This document shows, piece after piece, positions 24,885-34,763 of a stretch of DNA of 64,000 nucleotides. Under the pieces are notes generated by a model. It did not search any database and was not told where the DNA came from. It saw only the letters and a program-made list of their open reading frames with translations. The translations under genes were made by a program, and so were the position numbers. The stretch comes from Desulfobacteraceae bacterium (GTDB taxonomy: Bacteria; Desulfobacterota; Desulfobacteria; Desulfobacterales; Desulfosalsimonadaceae): assembly GCA_014237465.1 (NCBI GenBank), contig JABZFM010000010.1, positions 1-64,000 of the forward strand. The letters run 5' to 3'. Each line of letters starts with the position of its first letter. Position 1 is the stretch's first letter.

Positions 24885-27269
24885 GTGAACAATTTTCCAT
24901 TGATAATACCTTTATTGATCTGCATTATTCTTTTGCTATTTCTGTTCGCATGGAATTTAAAGCTCAGGCAAAGGATTAACCGGCATGAAAAAAAACACAG
25001 ACAGAATGAAAACCGGTTTAAAAAAGTATATGATGCTGCCGGCGATGCGATTGTCCTCTATAATCCGAAAACTGAAAAGATTGTCGATTTTAATCCCGCC
25101 TTATGTGAAATCTTCGGATATAAGCCTGAAGAAATTTATTACCTGAATATTGAATTATTATTTTCAAATGACCCGCCACATTCATTTAAAGACGCTCAGT
25201 TCAAAATCAAAGCCGCACTTGACGGAACGGTCCAAGTTTTTGATTGGCTGACCTCCGATTATTCCGGGAAAAAACTCTGGGTTGAAATCAGTATCAAAAA
25301 AATATATCTCTCCGGAAAACCCCGATTATTAATATTTGTTCGAAAAATTACTGAAAGAAAAAAGACTGAACAACGTTTATCCCGCTTAATCAATATTGTT
25401 GATCAAATCGGTGAGGGAGTTGCAACCGCGGATTTAAATGGTATTATCACTTATGTCAATCAGGCTTGGGCGGATATGCACGGATATTCACCGCAGACAC
25501 TTGTCGGTAAACACCTGAGCTTTTTTCACAGTGATGAACAAAATGCCAACGAAGTGATTCCGATCAACAAAAAAGTCCTGCGGCGTGGATATCACAGGGG
25601 AGAAGTCGGACATAAACGTTCTGACGGCAAATTATTTTCAACCCATATGACGTCCACCCTTCAAAAAGACGATAACGGAAGGGTGATTGGTTTTATCGGT
25701 GTTGCATCAGATTTGTCCGAACAGAAAAAAGTGGAAGAAGCACTTCGCGAAAATGAAATTAAATTCCGGCATCTGTTTAACTTATCTCCCCAACCCATAT
25801 CTTTGATGGACTTAAATGGAAAAATACTGGATGTGAATCAGAAGTTCTGTGAAAAAATGCAGTATTCAAGAAATGAAATTATCGGTAAAAACACTTTGGA
25901 CTTGGGATTCCCGGCAGAAGACCGGCAACGATTTATTGACCAGTTAATCGAAAACGGCGATGTTGCCGGTTATGAAATTTCATATCGCGTTAAGAACAAT
26001 CAGTCGATTCAGGTTCAGCTTTATTCCAAGCTCCTTCAGATTAAAGGGGAGTTTTATACCCTGACAGTTTTTCATGACATTACGGCTCAACGCAAACTTG
26101 AAGCGCAGCTTGTTCAATCCCAGAAAATGGAAGCAATCGGGACCCTGGCCGGCGGGATTGCCCATGATTTTAATAATATTCTTTCAGCGATTCTCGGCTA
26201 TATCGAACTGGCTAAAATTTACATTGAACCGGACAGTAAAGTGTTCCAATACCTTGAAGAGGTTTTTAAAGCCGGAAATCGGGCCAAGGAACTTGTCCGG
26301 CAAATTCTATCAATCAGCCGTCAGGCAGAGCAGAAACGCAAACCGGTTAATATCAATTCGATCATCCGGGAAGCGTTACGAATGTTAAAAGCCACGCTGC
26401 CTTCATCGATTGAAATAAATGAGAATTTAGATGAAAAAATTTGTTTAATCGAGGCAGATCCGGTCCAGATTCATCAGGTGATTATGAATCTGGTGACCAA
26501 TGCCGGTCAGTCGATGAAAGACAAGGGCGGCATTTTGAACGTATCGCTTGATATTGAAGAATTTCAATCAAATGTCAGAAAAAAGGACCAGGATATAAAA
26601 TCCGGAAAATACGTAAAACTGACTATCAGTGATACAGGACATGGAATTTCAAAAGAGGACAGAAAGCGGATATTTGATCCGTATTATACCACCAAGGCGC
26701 AAGGTATGGGAACGGGTCTTGGTCTTGCGGTGGCACAAAGTATCGTTAAAAAACATGGCGGCAATATTTTATTTTCAAGCAAACCTGGCGCCGGCACGGA
26801 CTTTTTTATTTATTTACCGGTCATTGATAACAAAGACATAAAAGACAGGGATGACGTTTTTGAGAATGAATCATTGCTGCCCGTCGGCAATGAGCATATT
26901 TTACTGGTTGATGATGAGGAAACCATCATTGACACCGGCCGTGAAATGCTGGAATACCTTGGGTACTCTGTTGAAACCTATAGTAAAAGTGCTTACGCGT
27001 TAAAAGAGTTCAGAAAATCACCGGATCGTTATGACTTAATTATCTCGGATATGACGATGCCTGAGATGAACGGCGATGAACTGGCAAAAAAAATGATAGA
27101 AATTCGACCGGATATTCCGGTCATTATCTGTACCGGTTATAATCCGCAAATAGATGAGAATGCCGCAAAAAATATCGGATTAAAGGCGTTTATTTTTAAA
27201 CCGCTGACATTTCAGAAGCTTGCCACGACCGTCCGGAACATCCTGGATAATTCGGAAAATCCTGGCTAA
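24885..27269 (+). CDS. Hybrid sensor histidine kinase with three PAS domains and a receiver
   Basis: A 794-residue protein: one N-terminal transmembrane helix (residues 5-24), PAS domains at about 44-156, 165-280 and 295-402, a HisKA/ATPase core with phospho-acceptor H427 in GGIAHDFNN, the ATPase N and G boxes (MNLVTNAGQSM; GTGLGLAV), and a C-terminal receiver with ILLVDDEE and the phospho-acceptor Asp in ISDMTMPEMNG. There is no output domain or adjacent response regulator, so it likely feeds a phosphorelay. The start is GTG at 24885, as the upstream ATG runs into a stop; no clear ribosome site is seen. Its 3' end overlaps the convergent CPBP gene by 4 nt. Confidence 0.9.
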   Translation: MNNFPLIIPLLICIILLLFLFAWNLKLRQRINRHEKKHRQNENRFKKVYDAAGDAIVLYNPKTEKIVDFNPALCEIFGYKPEEIYYLNIELLFSNDPPHSFKDAQFKIKAALDGTVQVFDWLTSDYSGKKLWVEISIKKIYLSGKPRLLIFVRKITERKKTEQRLSRLINIVDQIGEGVATADLNGIITYVNQAWADMHGYSPQTLVGKHLSFFHSDEQNANEVIPINKKVLRRGYHRGEVGHKRSDGKLFSTHMTSTLQKDDNGRVIGFIGVASDLSEQKKVEEALRENEIKFRHLFNLSPQPISLMDLNGKILDVNQKFCEKMQYSRNEIIGKNTLDLGFPAEDRQRFIDQLIENGDVAGYEISYRVKNNQSIQVQLYSKLLQIKGEFYTLTVFHDITAQRKLEAQLVQSQKMEAIGTLAGGIAHDFNNILSAILGYIELAKIYIEPDSKVFQYLEEVFKAGNRAKELVRQILSISRQAEQKRKPVNINSIIREALRMLKATLPSSIEINENLDEKICLIEADPVQIHQVIMNLVTNAGQSMKDKGGILNVSLDIEEFQSNVRKKDQDIKSGKYVKLTISDTGHGISKEDRKRIFDPYYTTKAQGMGTGLGLAVAQSIVKKHGGNILFSSKPGAGTDFFIYLPVIDNKDIKDRDDVFENESLLPVGNEHILLVDDEETIIDTGREMLEYLGYSVETYSKSAYALKEFRKSPDRYDLIISDMTMPEMNGDELAKKMIEIRPDIPVIICTGYNPQIDENAAKNIGLKAFIFKPLTFQKLATTVRNILDNSENPG

Positions 27270-27925
27270 AAGTTCCCGCTTGAAATCGTAAAAAGAGCAA
27301 GATTTCCCAGTGAATGGATTAATATCGGGGTCAACAGCGATTTTTCAATTTCATAAGATACGCAGAAAACAATTCCTCCGACCAACTGCAGTAAGGGAAT
27401 TCCTGAGCTTCCCTGGTGGGCCATTACAAACAGATAGGTGCTGATTATTAAAGCCGCCGGAATTGACCATTTATTTATTTTTTTATATAATAATTTTTTT
27501 ATATATCCGTATATCACGCCGCGAAAAAATATTTCTTCAGCAAGCGGTGCCATCAGGCCGCCGATAATATAAAACAATACAATGTCAAGTTTCGATGCCG
27601 GCAGGACGACACGTAAAAGCTTAAACGGATTGATCCCTGAAAAAAATAACAGCGCACCGAGCATGGCGGCCAGAATCCCGAATCCCCCTGACCAGATAAG
27701 ACCTTTTTTGATACCCGGCACGATCCGGTCGCAAGATAATCCAATAGCCCCCAATCCATTGTCAAACCACCTGAACACCATTAAGATTAAAACAATCTCC
27801 AGGCATCTGGCTGTTCCAGTTTTCATCAGCGGTTCTAAAGGCAGTTTCTGAATACCGATCTCAACTGTTAAAATAATGCCGATGGTGATTATCACTAAAA
27901 CCGTATTTATTTTTCCTGTGTCCAT
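27266..27925 (-). CDS. CPBP-family intramembrane protease homologue
   Basis: A 219-residue polytopic membrane protein of the CPBP/CAAX-protease (Abi) family. The motif EEIFFRG near residues 130-136, the FVMAHQG segment and the C-terminal LIHSLGNL carry the expected Glu-Glu-x3-Arg and His residues of these putative glutamic-type intramembrane proteases. Substrate unknown. The start overlaps the end of the HEAT-repeat gene by 19 nt, so it is coupled with it as the last gene of the long minus-strand run. Confidence 0.8.
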   Translation of the reverse strand: MDTGKINTVLVIITIGIILTVEIGIQKLPLEPLMKTGTARCLEIVLILMVFRWFDNGLGAIGLSCDRIVPGIKKGLIWSGGFGILAAMLGALLFFSGINPFKLLRVVLPASKLDIVLFYIIGGLMAPLAEEIFFRGVIYGYIKKLLYKKINKWSIPAALIISTYLFVMAHQGSSGIPLLQLVGGIVFCVSYEIEKSLLTPILIHSLGNLALFTISSGNF

Positions 27926-29418
27926 CCCAGCCTCTTTAATGCTTTATAGGCATACCACTGTACGTACCAATGCTCGGATGACTTTATCCGACGGATAATC
28001 TCAGTCGTCGCAATTTCATCAGGCGCCTTGAAATGATTTTGTTTTCCCAGGCTGTACATTGCCATACACACGACATTGGGTTGCGGATCATCCAGCAACC
28101 TTAAAATCAGCTGATATGATTCAGGCGACCTGCTGCTGCCCAGGGTCTTTGCCAGCCAGTAACGTTCTGCAATCAAGGGACCCTGAATAAGCCGATCAAG
28201 CTGATCAGGTTCAATATATCGTTCAATCCTGAGGTTTTGATCAGATATTGCTTTTAAGGCTGCCACACGATCCTGCCAAATATCGGATTTCAGGTACTTG
28301 CCAAGCTTCGTATCGTCTAAGGAACCTGCCGGTTGATGGTAAAAGGAAATGGCAGGCAATGTAAACATAAGTAAACAGACAGTTGAAGCGCCTGCAAAAC
28401 GTAATGTATTCGATTCTACGAAAAATAATCCCGCCATGAACAAGGCGTGCAGAAAAATATAGCAGATCAAAGGAGACGCTGAGATCAGGCTTAAGAAAGT
28501 GATTTTTCTTAAAAATTTATTGTGATCAATCTTTTCTGAAATCAATTCCAGGATTTTTTTTGATCCTGATAGAAATTTGTCGGATGAACAGTGGTGGATG
28601 GCCTTTCCTTGATGCCGGAAAACCAGTGTATTATTATCATAATCAATAATTAAATCAGCGTCGAATTTTTCATCCACCGCTAAATAGTCCTGTGCAATCA
28701 TTCGCTGTTCGATTTGCTGATACAAATTTTTATTGTTAACAACTTTGATTCGGCAGGACTTTAAAAGTTTCTGGTCCAGGGACTTAAATGTTTCTGCCGG
28801 ATACAGGGTATATTTATAATAAAAATTATTAATCTTCTCCCCAATAGGATTTGACAAAAGCAGATTATCCCGAATGGAGACAAACACATCACTACTTATC
28901 CTGGGCATCCAGATTAATATAATAAGAACGATAACGACAAGATGCCCGCTAAACATGCGGAAAATGGGATATCCGGCTCCATCTGAGTCTGGAAAAAATT
29001 TCAGAACAGCAAAAATAACAGCGCCAACGGTTGAAATACAAACCAGCGTTACCGGGATGTTATAACTAAATTTTATCGTAAAAAAAACCGTGGCAACCAG
29101 GAACAGACTCGACAGCAGCCAGTATTGATTGGAATACCGCCGCCAGCCACTTACTATTAAAAAAGTAATGAGTGTTAACCCGGCGCCTGTGGTTAAGGCA
29201 AAAAACAAACCGCCGCACAAAGCGGGTTTAATACTTTGCAGGGTGGGGAGCACAAATTCGTTGGGCACAATCACATACCCTGAATTTTTGATTGTAATAA
29301 GATTTTGGTACAGAGAAACATTGGAAAAATATACAAGAACACTGAATAAAAGATGTGCCGCAAGTACGCCGGCCAGTAAAACCGCGGCAGGGAAGAAATG
29401 ATGTCTCATAAGTTTCAA
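27907..29418 (-). CDS. Membrane protein with C-terminal HEAT repeats
   Basis: A 503-residue protein of unknown function. The first about 170 residues contain several hydrophobic helices, two more lie near 300-350, and the C-terminal 130 residues are HEAT-like helical repeats (WQDRVAALKAISDQ, RYWLAKTLGSSRSPESYQL, PQPNVVCMAMYSLGKQ, WYAYKALKRLGW). Such repeats usually mediate protein binding. It is coupled to the CPBP protease gene downstream, so the pair may work together at the inner membrane. Confidence 0.7.
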   Translation of the reverse strand: MKLMRHHFFPAAVLLAGVLAAHLLFSVLVYFSNVSLYQNLITIKNSGYVIVPNEFVLPTLQSIKPALCGGLFFALTTGAGLTLITFLIVSGWRRYSNQYWLLSSLFLVATVFFTIKFSYNIPVTLVCISTVGAVIFAVLKFFPDSDGAGYPIFRMFSGHLVVIVLIILIWMPRISSDVFVSIRDNLLLSNPIGEKINNFYYKYTLYPAETFKSLDQKLLKSCRIKVVNNKNLYQQIEQRMIAQDYLAVDEKFDADLIIDYDNNTLVFRHQGKAIHHCSSDKFLSGSKKILELISEKIDHNKFLRKITFLSLISASPLICYIFLHALFMAGLFFVESNTLRFAGASTVCLLMFTLPAISFYHQPAGSLDDTKLGKYLKSDIWQDRVAALKAISDQNLRIERYIEPDQLDRLIQGPLIAERYWLAKTLGSSRSPESYQLILRLLDDPQPNVVCMAMYSLGKQNHFKAPDEIATTEIIRRIKSSEHWYVQWYAYKALKRLGWTQEK

Positions 29419-29482
29419 ATTGGCAATCGGTAAAATTGATGCTTGAATCTGTGAGAAAGAAAGTGCATTTTATTAATTTAGT

Positions 29483-29935
29483 TTACTTGCTTTTCTTCGC
29501 CTTCATAATATTAATAATTGCATCAAGGGCCATAATGTAACCGTACATGCCGAATCCGGCAATCTGGCCGGTCACGACATCGCACAATATGGACTTATGT
29601 CTGAAGGATTCTCTTTTATAAATATTGGACAGGTGTATTTCAACCACCGGGATATCCAAAAGCAGAACCGCATCGCGAATGGCAATACTTGAATGCGTGT
29701 AGGACGCAGGGTTTATGATCAGAGCGTCAAAAACATCACGGGCTTCCTGAATTTTTTCAACAATACTCCCTTCATGGTTTGACTGGAATGTATGCACATC
29801 AATGTCAGTTTCATTGCCGTGTGTTTTTAAGTTTGTGTTAATTTCATCAAGGGTCGATGTGCCGTATTTTTCCGGTTCTCTTTTTCCGAGCATATTCAAA
29901 TTCGGACCATGAATAACAAGGACTTTACGTTTCAT
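29483..29935 (-). CDS. aroQ: Type II 3-dehydroquinate dehydratase
   Basis: A 150-residue enzyme that dehydrates 3-dehydroquinate to 3-dehydroshikimate in aromatic amino acid synthesis. Family motifs are present: HGPNLNMLGKREP (with the catalytic Tyr in EKYGTSTL), FQSNHEGSIVEKI, INPASYTHSSIAIRDAV and VEIHLSNIYKRESFRHKS with the catalytic His. Full length. It follows rpe on the minus strand. Confidence 0.95.
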   Translation of the reverse strand: MKRKVLVIHGPNLNMLGKREPEKYGTSTLDEINTNLKTHGNETDIDVHTFQSNHEGSIVEKIQEARDVFDALIINPASYTHSSIAIRDAVLLLDIPVVEIHLSNIYKRESFRHKSILCDVVTGQIAGFGMYGYIMALDAIINIMKAKKSK

Positions 29936-30006
29936 AACAACATCCCCTTAAAAATAATTCAATTTTTAATAATTAAAATACTATTATTAGTTATATATAC
30001 AAATAA

Positions 30007-30669
30007 TTATAAAGGACCTTTAAGCTTATTCCTTAAGTTTTTAATTGTTTTTTTATAGTCACCGGTACCGAATATCGCGGAACCTGCCACAAACACATCA
30101 GCGCCTGCAGATGAAATGCTGTAAATGTTTTTTTCATTCACGCCACCGTCAATCTGAATCAGCGTGGAAAGATTTTTTTGATCAATCATCTGCTTAAGCT
30201 GTTTTGTTTTTTCAATCGTATTTGAAATAAATGATTGGCCGCCGAAACCGGGATTAACGCTCATTAAAAGTACAAAATCAATATATTCCAGAATCCATTC
30301 GATTGTTTTTAACGATGTGGCGGGATTTAAAACCACACCGGCACGGCAATCGGAACAGTTAATCAAATCGATGGTTCGGTTCAGATGCGGGCATGTTTCA
30401 ACATGCACGGAAATCAAGTCCGCGCCGGCACTGACAAATTCCGGAATAAACTGATCCGGATTTTCAATCATCAAATGAACATCTAAAGGAAGTTCCGTTA
30501 CTTTATTGACTGCCTCGACGATAAAAGGGCCCATGGTAATATTGGGTACAAAATGACCGTCCATGACATCGATGTGTATCCAGTCCGCCCCGGCTGCTTC
30601 CACATTGCGGATTTCATCACCTAAAGTTGTAAAATCAGCAGAAAGTATTGAAGGTGCTATAAGTTTCAT
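30007..30669 (-). CDS. rpe: Ribulose-phosphate 3-epimerase
   Basis: A 220-residue TIM-barrel enzyme interconverting ribulose-5-phosphate and xylulose-5-phosphate. Metal and catalytic motifs are seen: APSILSADF at residues 5-13, HIDVMDGHFVPNITMGP, DVHLMIENP, LLMSVNPGFGGQ and IQIDGGVNEKN. Length is normal. It lies between the PASTA and aroQ genes. Confidence 0.95.
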   Translation of the reverse strand: MKLIAPSILSADFTTLGDEIRNVEAAGADWIHIDVMDGHFVPNITMGPFIVEAVNKVTELPLDVHLMIENPDQFIPEFVSAGADLISVHVETCPHLNRTIDLINCSDCRAGVVLNPATSLKTIEWILEYIDFVLLMSVNPGFGGQSFISNTIEKTKQLKQMIDQKNLSTLIQIDGGVNEKNIYSISSAGADVFVAGSAIFGTGDYKKTIKNLRNKLKGPL

Positions 30670-30769
30670 TAATTAAATCTCCATCGTATTAATTTCAAAT
30701 TTACAAATTATAATCAGATAAGATCATTAGGGCAATCAGACTTTTTACAGGATCATCAAAATTATCTTG

Positions 30770-31735
30770 TTAGTCATAAATTTCACTCATAATAAGATCG
30801 TTATTCTGATATAGAAAAATAACAGAAACCGTGTAACCCGGAACAACCACCCAGATTTCTTTTTCAGGTTCCATCAATTCATCATAGATAATAAACGTCG
30901 TGTCAAAAGCCCTGAGTTCGACCCGGATGTGCTGTTTTAAATATCCGGGCAACAGCCGGTACCTGAACAAAGCGTTCTTTTTACTCCCCGGGATTGCGTT
31001 TGTTTGATAACGGGCGGTTTTACGATTGACCTCAAGATTTATTAAATTATCTTCCAGGATATGATAACCCGGCGGCGGTTCCTGGTTTAAAATAATATTT
31101 GCCGGTTTGTTCTCATGATATACAGGCTTTATGCTGTCAACTACAAGATTATTTTTTTCAGCTGCAAGCACGGCCTCGTCCAGAAAGAGTCCGACCATAT
31201 CCGGCATTACTAATTCCCGCGGTCTTTGCCCCATACTGATCAGCAGGTTCGGGGAAACTCCCCGAACAATTTCTCCGCCCGGCATCGGGTATTGAGAAAT
31301 AATTATATTTTTTTTCACTGTTGAATGAAACGTTTTTGATATACTGCCCTCAAAGAGCCCATTTTTATCTAAAATCAACTGTGCCTGTTGTAAATTCAAT
31401 CCTCTTAAATTCGGCATGGATAAGGTTTTTGTACCCTTTGAAATGATAATTCTAACATCCCGACCTTTTTTGATCACTTCACCGGGTTTCGGATCCTGGT
31501 AAATAATATGGTTTTTGGCAATGTCCTGGCTGTACTCGGATCCCTTTACCTTGGTGTTGAGCCCGAAGTTTGTTAAAAGCTCCAGAACATATATAATGTC
31601 TTCGCTAACCAGGTCCGGTACAACAACGGTCTTTTCATTTTTAATAAAATAACTAATGGTAAAATATGTGCTGATTCCCGAGATGACAAAGAATGCAATC
31701 ATCAGTGCGATAAATTTTGGTATTAACCGTATCAT
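30770..31735 (-). CDS. PASTA-domain membrane protein
   Basis: A 321-residue protein with one N-terminal transmembrane helix (residues 8-30) and three PASTA repeats outside the cytoplasm (about 38-105, 106-172 and 174-240), for example VVPDLVSEDIIYVLELL and VMPDMVGLFLDEAVLAAE. PASTA repeats bind peptidoglycan or beta-lactam-like ligands in other proteins; here no kinase or transpeptidase domain is attached. Its start overlaps the rsmB stop by 4 nt. This rsmB-PASTA pairing suggests cell-wall related function in the same operon. Confidence 0.85.
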   Translation of the reverse strand: MIRLIPKFIALMIAFFVISGISTYFTISYFIKNEKTVVVPDLVSEDIIYVLELLTNFGLNTKVKGSEYSQDIAKNHIIYQDPKPGEVIKKGRDVRIIISKGTKTLSMPNLRGLNLQQAQLILDKNGLFEGSISKTFHSTVKKNIIISQYPMPGGEIVRGVSPNLLISMGQRPRELVMPDMVGLFLDEAVLAAEKNNLVVDSIKPVYHENKPANIILNQEPPPGYHILEDNLINLEVNRKTARYQTNAIPGSKKNALFRYRLLPGYLKQHIRVELRAFDTTFIIYDELMEPEKEIWVVVPGYTVSVIFLYQNNDLIMSEIYD

Positions 31736-33114
31736 CTGATCCTTTTAAGGCAGGCAGCAAAAAAACCATCCATGTCATGAATGTGCGGAAAAGACCGGAA
31801 AAAACCGTGCTGATCTGTAAATGCCTTTATATTATACGGAAGATCTTTGAACTTTCGTTGTATTTGAAAATTCATATGGGTCTTTAAAAAATCATTGATA
31901 ACCGATTCATTTTCCTCCGGCTCAAAACTACAGACAACATAAACTATCGTGCCGGCAGGTTTTACCAGGGAACTGACATTTTCCAGTAAGTTGAATTGCT
32001 TTTTTCTGTACTGGTTTAAATTTTTTCTGGACACATCCCACTTGATGTCCGGATTTCTTCGAATGACACCCAGGCCTGAACATGGGGCATCAAGTAATAT
32101 CCGGTCAAATCCCTGGTTTTGCAATTTTTTCATCGGTGTTTTAAAGTCATGCACACAGGTCGTCACATTACAGATACCAAGTCTTTTCATGGCTTCGTTT
32201 AATTGTGTCAGCTTTTTACTGTCTTGATCCACAGCAATGATTTGTCCCGTGTTTTTCATTAACTGGGCAATATGACCGGTTTTACCGCCCAGGCCGGCGC
32301 AGGCATCAAGAATCGTTTCATTAGAACGCGGTGACAGCAGATACGTAATCAGCTGAGCTGCTTCATCCTGCACCTGGAAAAATCCCTTTTTAAACACTGA
32401 AAATTCATGGATTGCTTTTTTCGGGCTCACAAAAAACAGACCATCAGGTGAATTCAATGTCAAGGAAACCATTTCGGTCTCAAGAGACAGCATTGTCAGT
32501 AAATCATCGCGTAATACCTTAAACGTGTTGCACCGGACACTAATCGGCGGAATTGAATTAAGGGCATTACAAAGTTTTTCGGTTTCATCAAGACCGAATC
32601 GCGTAAGCCATCGATTGATTAACCATTTCGGAAATGACTTTGAAATGGAAAGCGCGGTTGTCGGATTTTCTTCTAAAGAAGGGAAGGGGAGTGATCCCCG
32701 GTTCCGGATGGCATTTCTGAGCATTGCATTCACATATTTCACCACCCAGGGCGGGGCGGTATGTTTTGCCATTTCTACCGAAGTGTGAACCGCAGCAGAA
32801 TCGGGAATCCGATCTAAAAAAAATATCTGATACAATCCAAGACGCAGGATATTCAGGACTTCAGGATTTATTTTTTCCAGGTGAGTTTTGGAATACCGGC
32901 TGATAATCCAGTCAAGATTGCCGCGCCACCGCAGAACCCCGAAAATAAGGGCATTTAAAAATTTACGGTCACGGATTGACAGTTTTAAGTCGGTATTATC
33001 AATCGAATCGGTGATGATCCGGTCTAAATGATGATGCTTTTTTTGAGATAGTGAATTTAAAACCGTGAGCGCGGTTTTCCGGGGGGTATCGGTCATATCC
33101 TGATTTTTTTTCAT
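31732..33114 (-). CDS. rsmB: 16S rRNA (cytosine-5) methyltransferase RsmB
   Basis: A 460-residue protein: an N-terminal NusB-like RNA-binding domain (residues 8-140) and a Rossmann methyltransferase. The SAM loop ILDACAGLGGKTGHIAQL, the DAPCSGLG motif IV and the catalytic Cys in VVCSFEPEENE are intact. In E. coli RsmB methylates C967 of 16S rRNA. It sits between fmt and the PASTA gene; fmt-rsmB adjacency is common. Confidence 0.94.
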   Translation of the reverse strand: MKKNQDMTDTPRKTALTVLNSLSQKKHHHLDRIITDSIDNTDLKLSIRDRKFLNALIFGVLRWRGNLDWIISRYSKTHLEKINPEVLNILRLGLYQIFFLDRIPDSAAVHTSVEMAKHTAPPWVVKYVNAMLRNAIRNRGSLPFPSLEENPTTALSISKSFPKWLINRWLTRFGLDETEKLCNALNSIPPISVRCNTFKVLRDDLLTMLSLETEMVSLTLNSPDGLFFVSPKKAIHEFSVFKKGFFQVQDEAAQLITYLLSPRSNETILDACAGLGGKTGHIAQLMKNTGQIIAVDQDSKKLTQLNEAMKRLGICNVTTCVHDFKTPMKKLQNQGFDRILLDAPCSGLGVIRRNPDIKWDVSRKNLNQYRKKQFNLLENVSSLVKPAGTIVYVVCSFEPEENESVINDFLKTHMNFQIQRKFKDLPYNIKAFTDQHGFFRSFPHIHDMDGFFAACLKRIR

Positions 33115-33176
33115 TTCAGTTAATTTATTTTAAGTTCACGAAATCAGGTTTCGACAATTATCCTGTTAGCAGGGTG

Positions 33177-33301
33177 TTGAAAAACGTCATGAGTGCAGGC
33201 TAGACAAGGCAAAATTCGGAGAAAAAGCGGAGTCTATTTTTATAAATGAACATTTTGAGCCGAATTTAAACGCCGTATGGCCAAGCGCAATAGTTTTTCA
33301 A
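33177..33301. repeat. Palindromic MITE-like repeat ending in the fmt stop codon
   Basis: The ends TTGAAAAAC and a mirrored GTTTTTCAA-like end (TAGTTTTTCAA) bracket about 125 bp of non-coding sequence, with internal GACAAGGCAAAATTCGG and CCGAATTT segments. The right end supplies the TGA stop of fmt (33300-33298 on the minus strand). Confidence 0.55.
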
Positions 33302-34239
33302 GTAAAAACCGTGCCCACCGGTATATGGCAACCTCTTAAAAAATCACTGATATTCAGGCGTTTGCCGGAAGATCCCTGGATTTCGGTAATCAACAGAACA
33401 CCATCGCCCGTTGCGATCCGTAATTCATTGGAAAATCCTTCGATGATCTTGCCTGGTTCCTCAGAGGTATTCATGGGCTTGATAGCCGCTTTGAAAATCT
33501 TAAGCCGTTTCTCACCGTAAAAGGTGAAAGCGCCGGGCCACGGGGTCATGCCGCGAATAAACTGCTCGATTTTTCTTGCGGAAAGAGCCCAGTCAATGCG
33601 GCCGTCTTTTTTGGTGAGCATGGACGCGTATGTGGCAAGGGCATGTTGCTGGGAGACGGGGTGTATGGATTGACTTTCCAGGCCCTTTAACGTGTTTTTC
33701 AGTACTTCAGCCCCGTCAAGGGCCAGCCGGTCATGCAGGGTGGCTGCGGTATCATCCGGGCGAATGGATGTTTTTAATGTCAGGAGGATCTCACCCGTAT
33801 CCAACCCCTTGTCCATCAGCATGGTGGTAACCCCGGTTTCGGTTTCACCGTTGATGATTGCCCATTGAATCGGGGCAGGGCCCCGGTATTTCGGCAACAA
33901 AGACGCATGAATATTAATCGCCCCATAGGTTGGAATTTCCAGTATTTTTTTGGGCAGCACATGACCAAACGCCACCACCACCATTAAATCAGGCGCAATT
34001 TTTGAAATTTGATGATAAAACGCATCGGTTTTAACGGATTCCGGCTGAATGACGGGAAAACCGAGCGCTGATGCAGCAACCTTAACCGGCGGCGGAGTGA
34101 GTTTTCGGCCGCGCCCCTTGGGCTTGTCCGGCTGTGTAACGACCAGAGACACCTGACAGCCATATTCATTCAGGGATTTTAATGCGGGAACCGCGAAATC
34201 CGGTGTTCCCATAAAAACAACATTAAACGGTTGGCTCAC
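33298..34239 (-). CDS. fmt: Methionyl-tRNA formyltransferase
   Basis: A 313-residue enzyme formylating initiator Met-tRNA from 10-formyl-THF. The N-terminal MGTPDFAVPAL, the VVTQPDKPKGRGRKL loop and the catalytic INIHASLLPKYRGPAPIQW segment are intact. Length is normal. The start overlaps def by 17 nt. Its stop codon lies in the terminal repeat of an adjacent non-coding palindromic element, so the last residues may have been set by that insertion. Confidence 0.95.
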   Translation of the reverse strand: MSQPFNVVFMGTPDFAVPALKSLNEYGCQVSLVVTQPDKPKGRGRKLTPPPVKVAASALGFPVIQPESVKTDAFYHQISKIAPDLMVVVAFGHVLPKKILEIPTYGAINIHASLLPKYRGPAPIQWAIINGETETGVTTMLMDKGLDTGEILLTLKTSIRPDDTAATLHDRLALDGAEVLKNTLKGLESQSIHPVSQQHALATYASMLTKKDGRIDWALSARKIEQFIRGMTPWPGAFTFYGEKRLKIFKAAIKPMNTSEEPGKIIEGFSNELRIATGDGVLLITEIQGSSGKRLNISDFLRGCHIPVGTVFT

Positions 34240-34741
34240 TTTTTAGCGCCTTTCTACGTTTTTTTTTGTACAGTTGTCTTTTTAACGCACTGATCCGGTC
34301 AATAAACAGGATCCCTTTTAAATGATCAATTTCATGCTGCAGAATCACGGATAAAAGACCCACGGCTTCAATTTTTAACGGATTACCGTTTCTGTCAAGT
34401 GCCTCGACCGTCACCTTTTCGGATCGTTTGACATCGGCCCGTAAATCGGGAACACTCAGACATCCTTCATTTTCCGAAACCATCTCCCCTTCGGAAAAAA
34501 CAATTTCAGGATTAATCAATACATGGAAATCTTTCTTTTCAACGTCCGCGTCCGGGTCATATACAATGATGCTTTTATCAATGCCCGCCTGGATGGCCGC
34601 AAGGCCGACACCCGGGGCCTCATACATGGTTTCCGCCATGTCCTCGATTATCGTCTGAATTTCATCATCAATGTCGGCCACCGGCTTTGTGGGCTCCCTT
34701 AAAAACGGATCCGGATATGTTAAAATTTTTAGTAGAGTCAT
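34223..34741 (-). CDS. def: Peptide deformylase
   Basis: A 172-residue metal-dependent enzyme removing formyl from nascent N-terminal Met. The three motifs are present: GVGLAAIQ (near residue 45), EGCLSVPD with the metal Cys (near 92), and QHEIDHLKG with the HExxH pair (near 138). The C-terminal tail is basic. It is coupled to fmt, the usual pairing. Confidence 0.96.
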   Translation of the reverse strand: MTLLKILTYPDPFLREPTKPVADIDDEIQTIIEDMAETMYEAPGVGLAAIQAGIDKSIIVYDPDADVEKKDFHVLINPEIVFSEGEMVSENEGCLSVPDLRADVKRSEKVTVEALDRNGNPLKIEAVGLLSVILQHEIDHLKGILFIDRISALKRQLYKKKRRKALKSEPTV

Positions 34742-34763
34742 ATTATAAAATCAAAATTAATGG

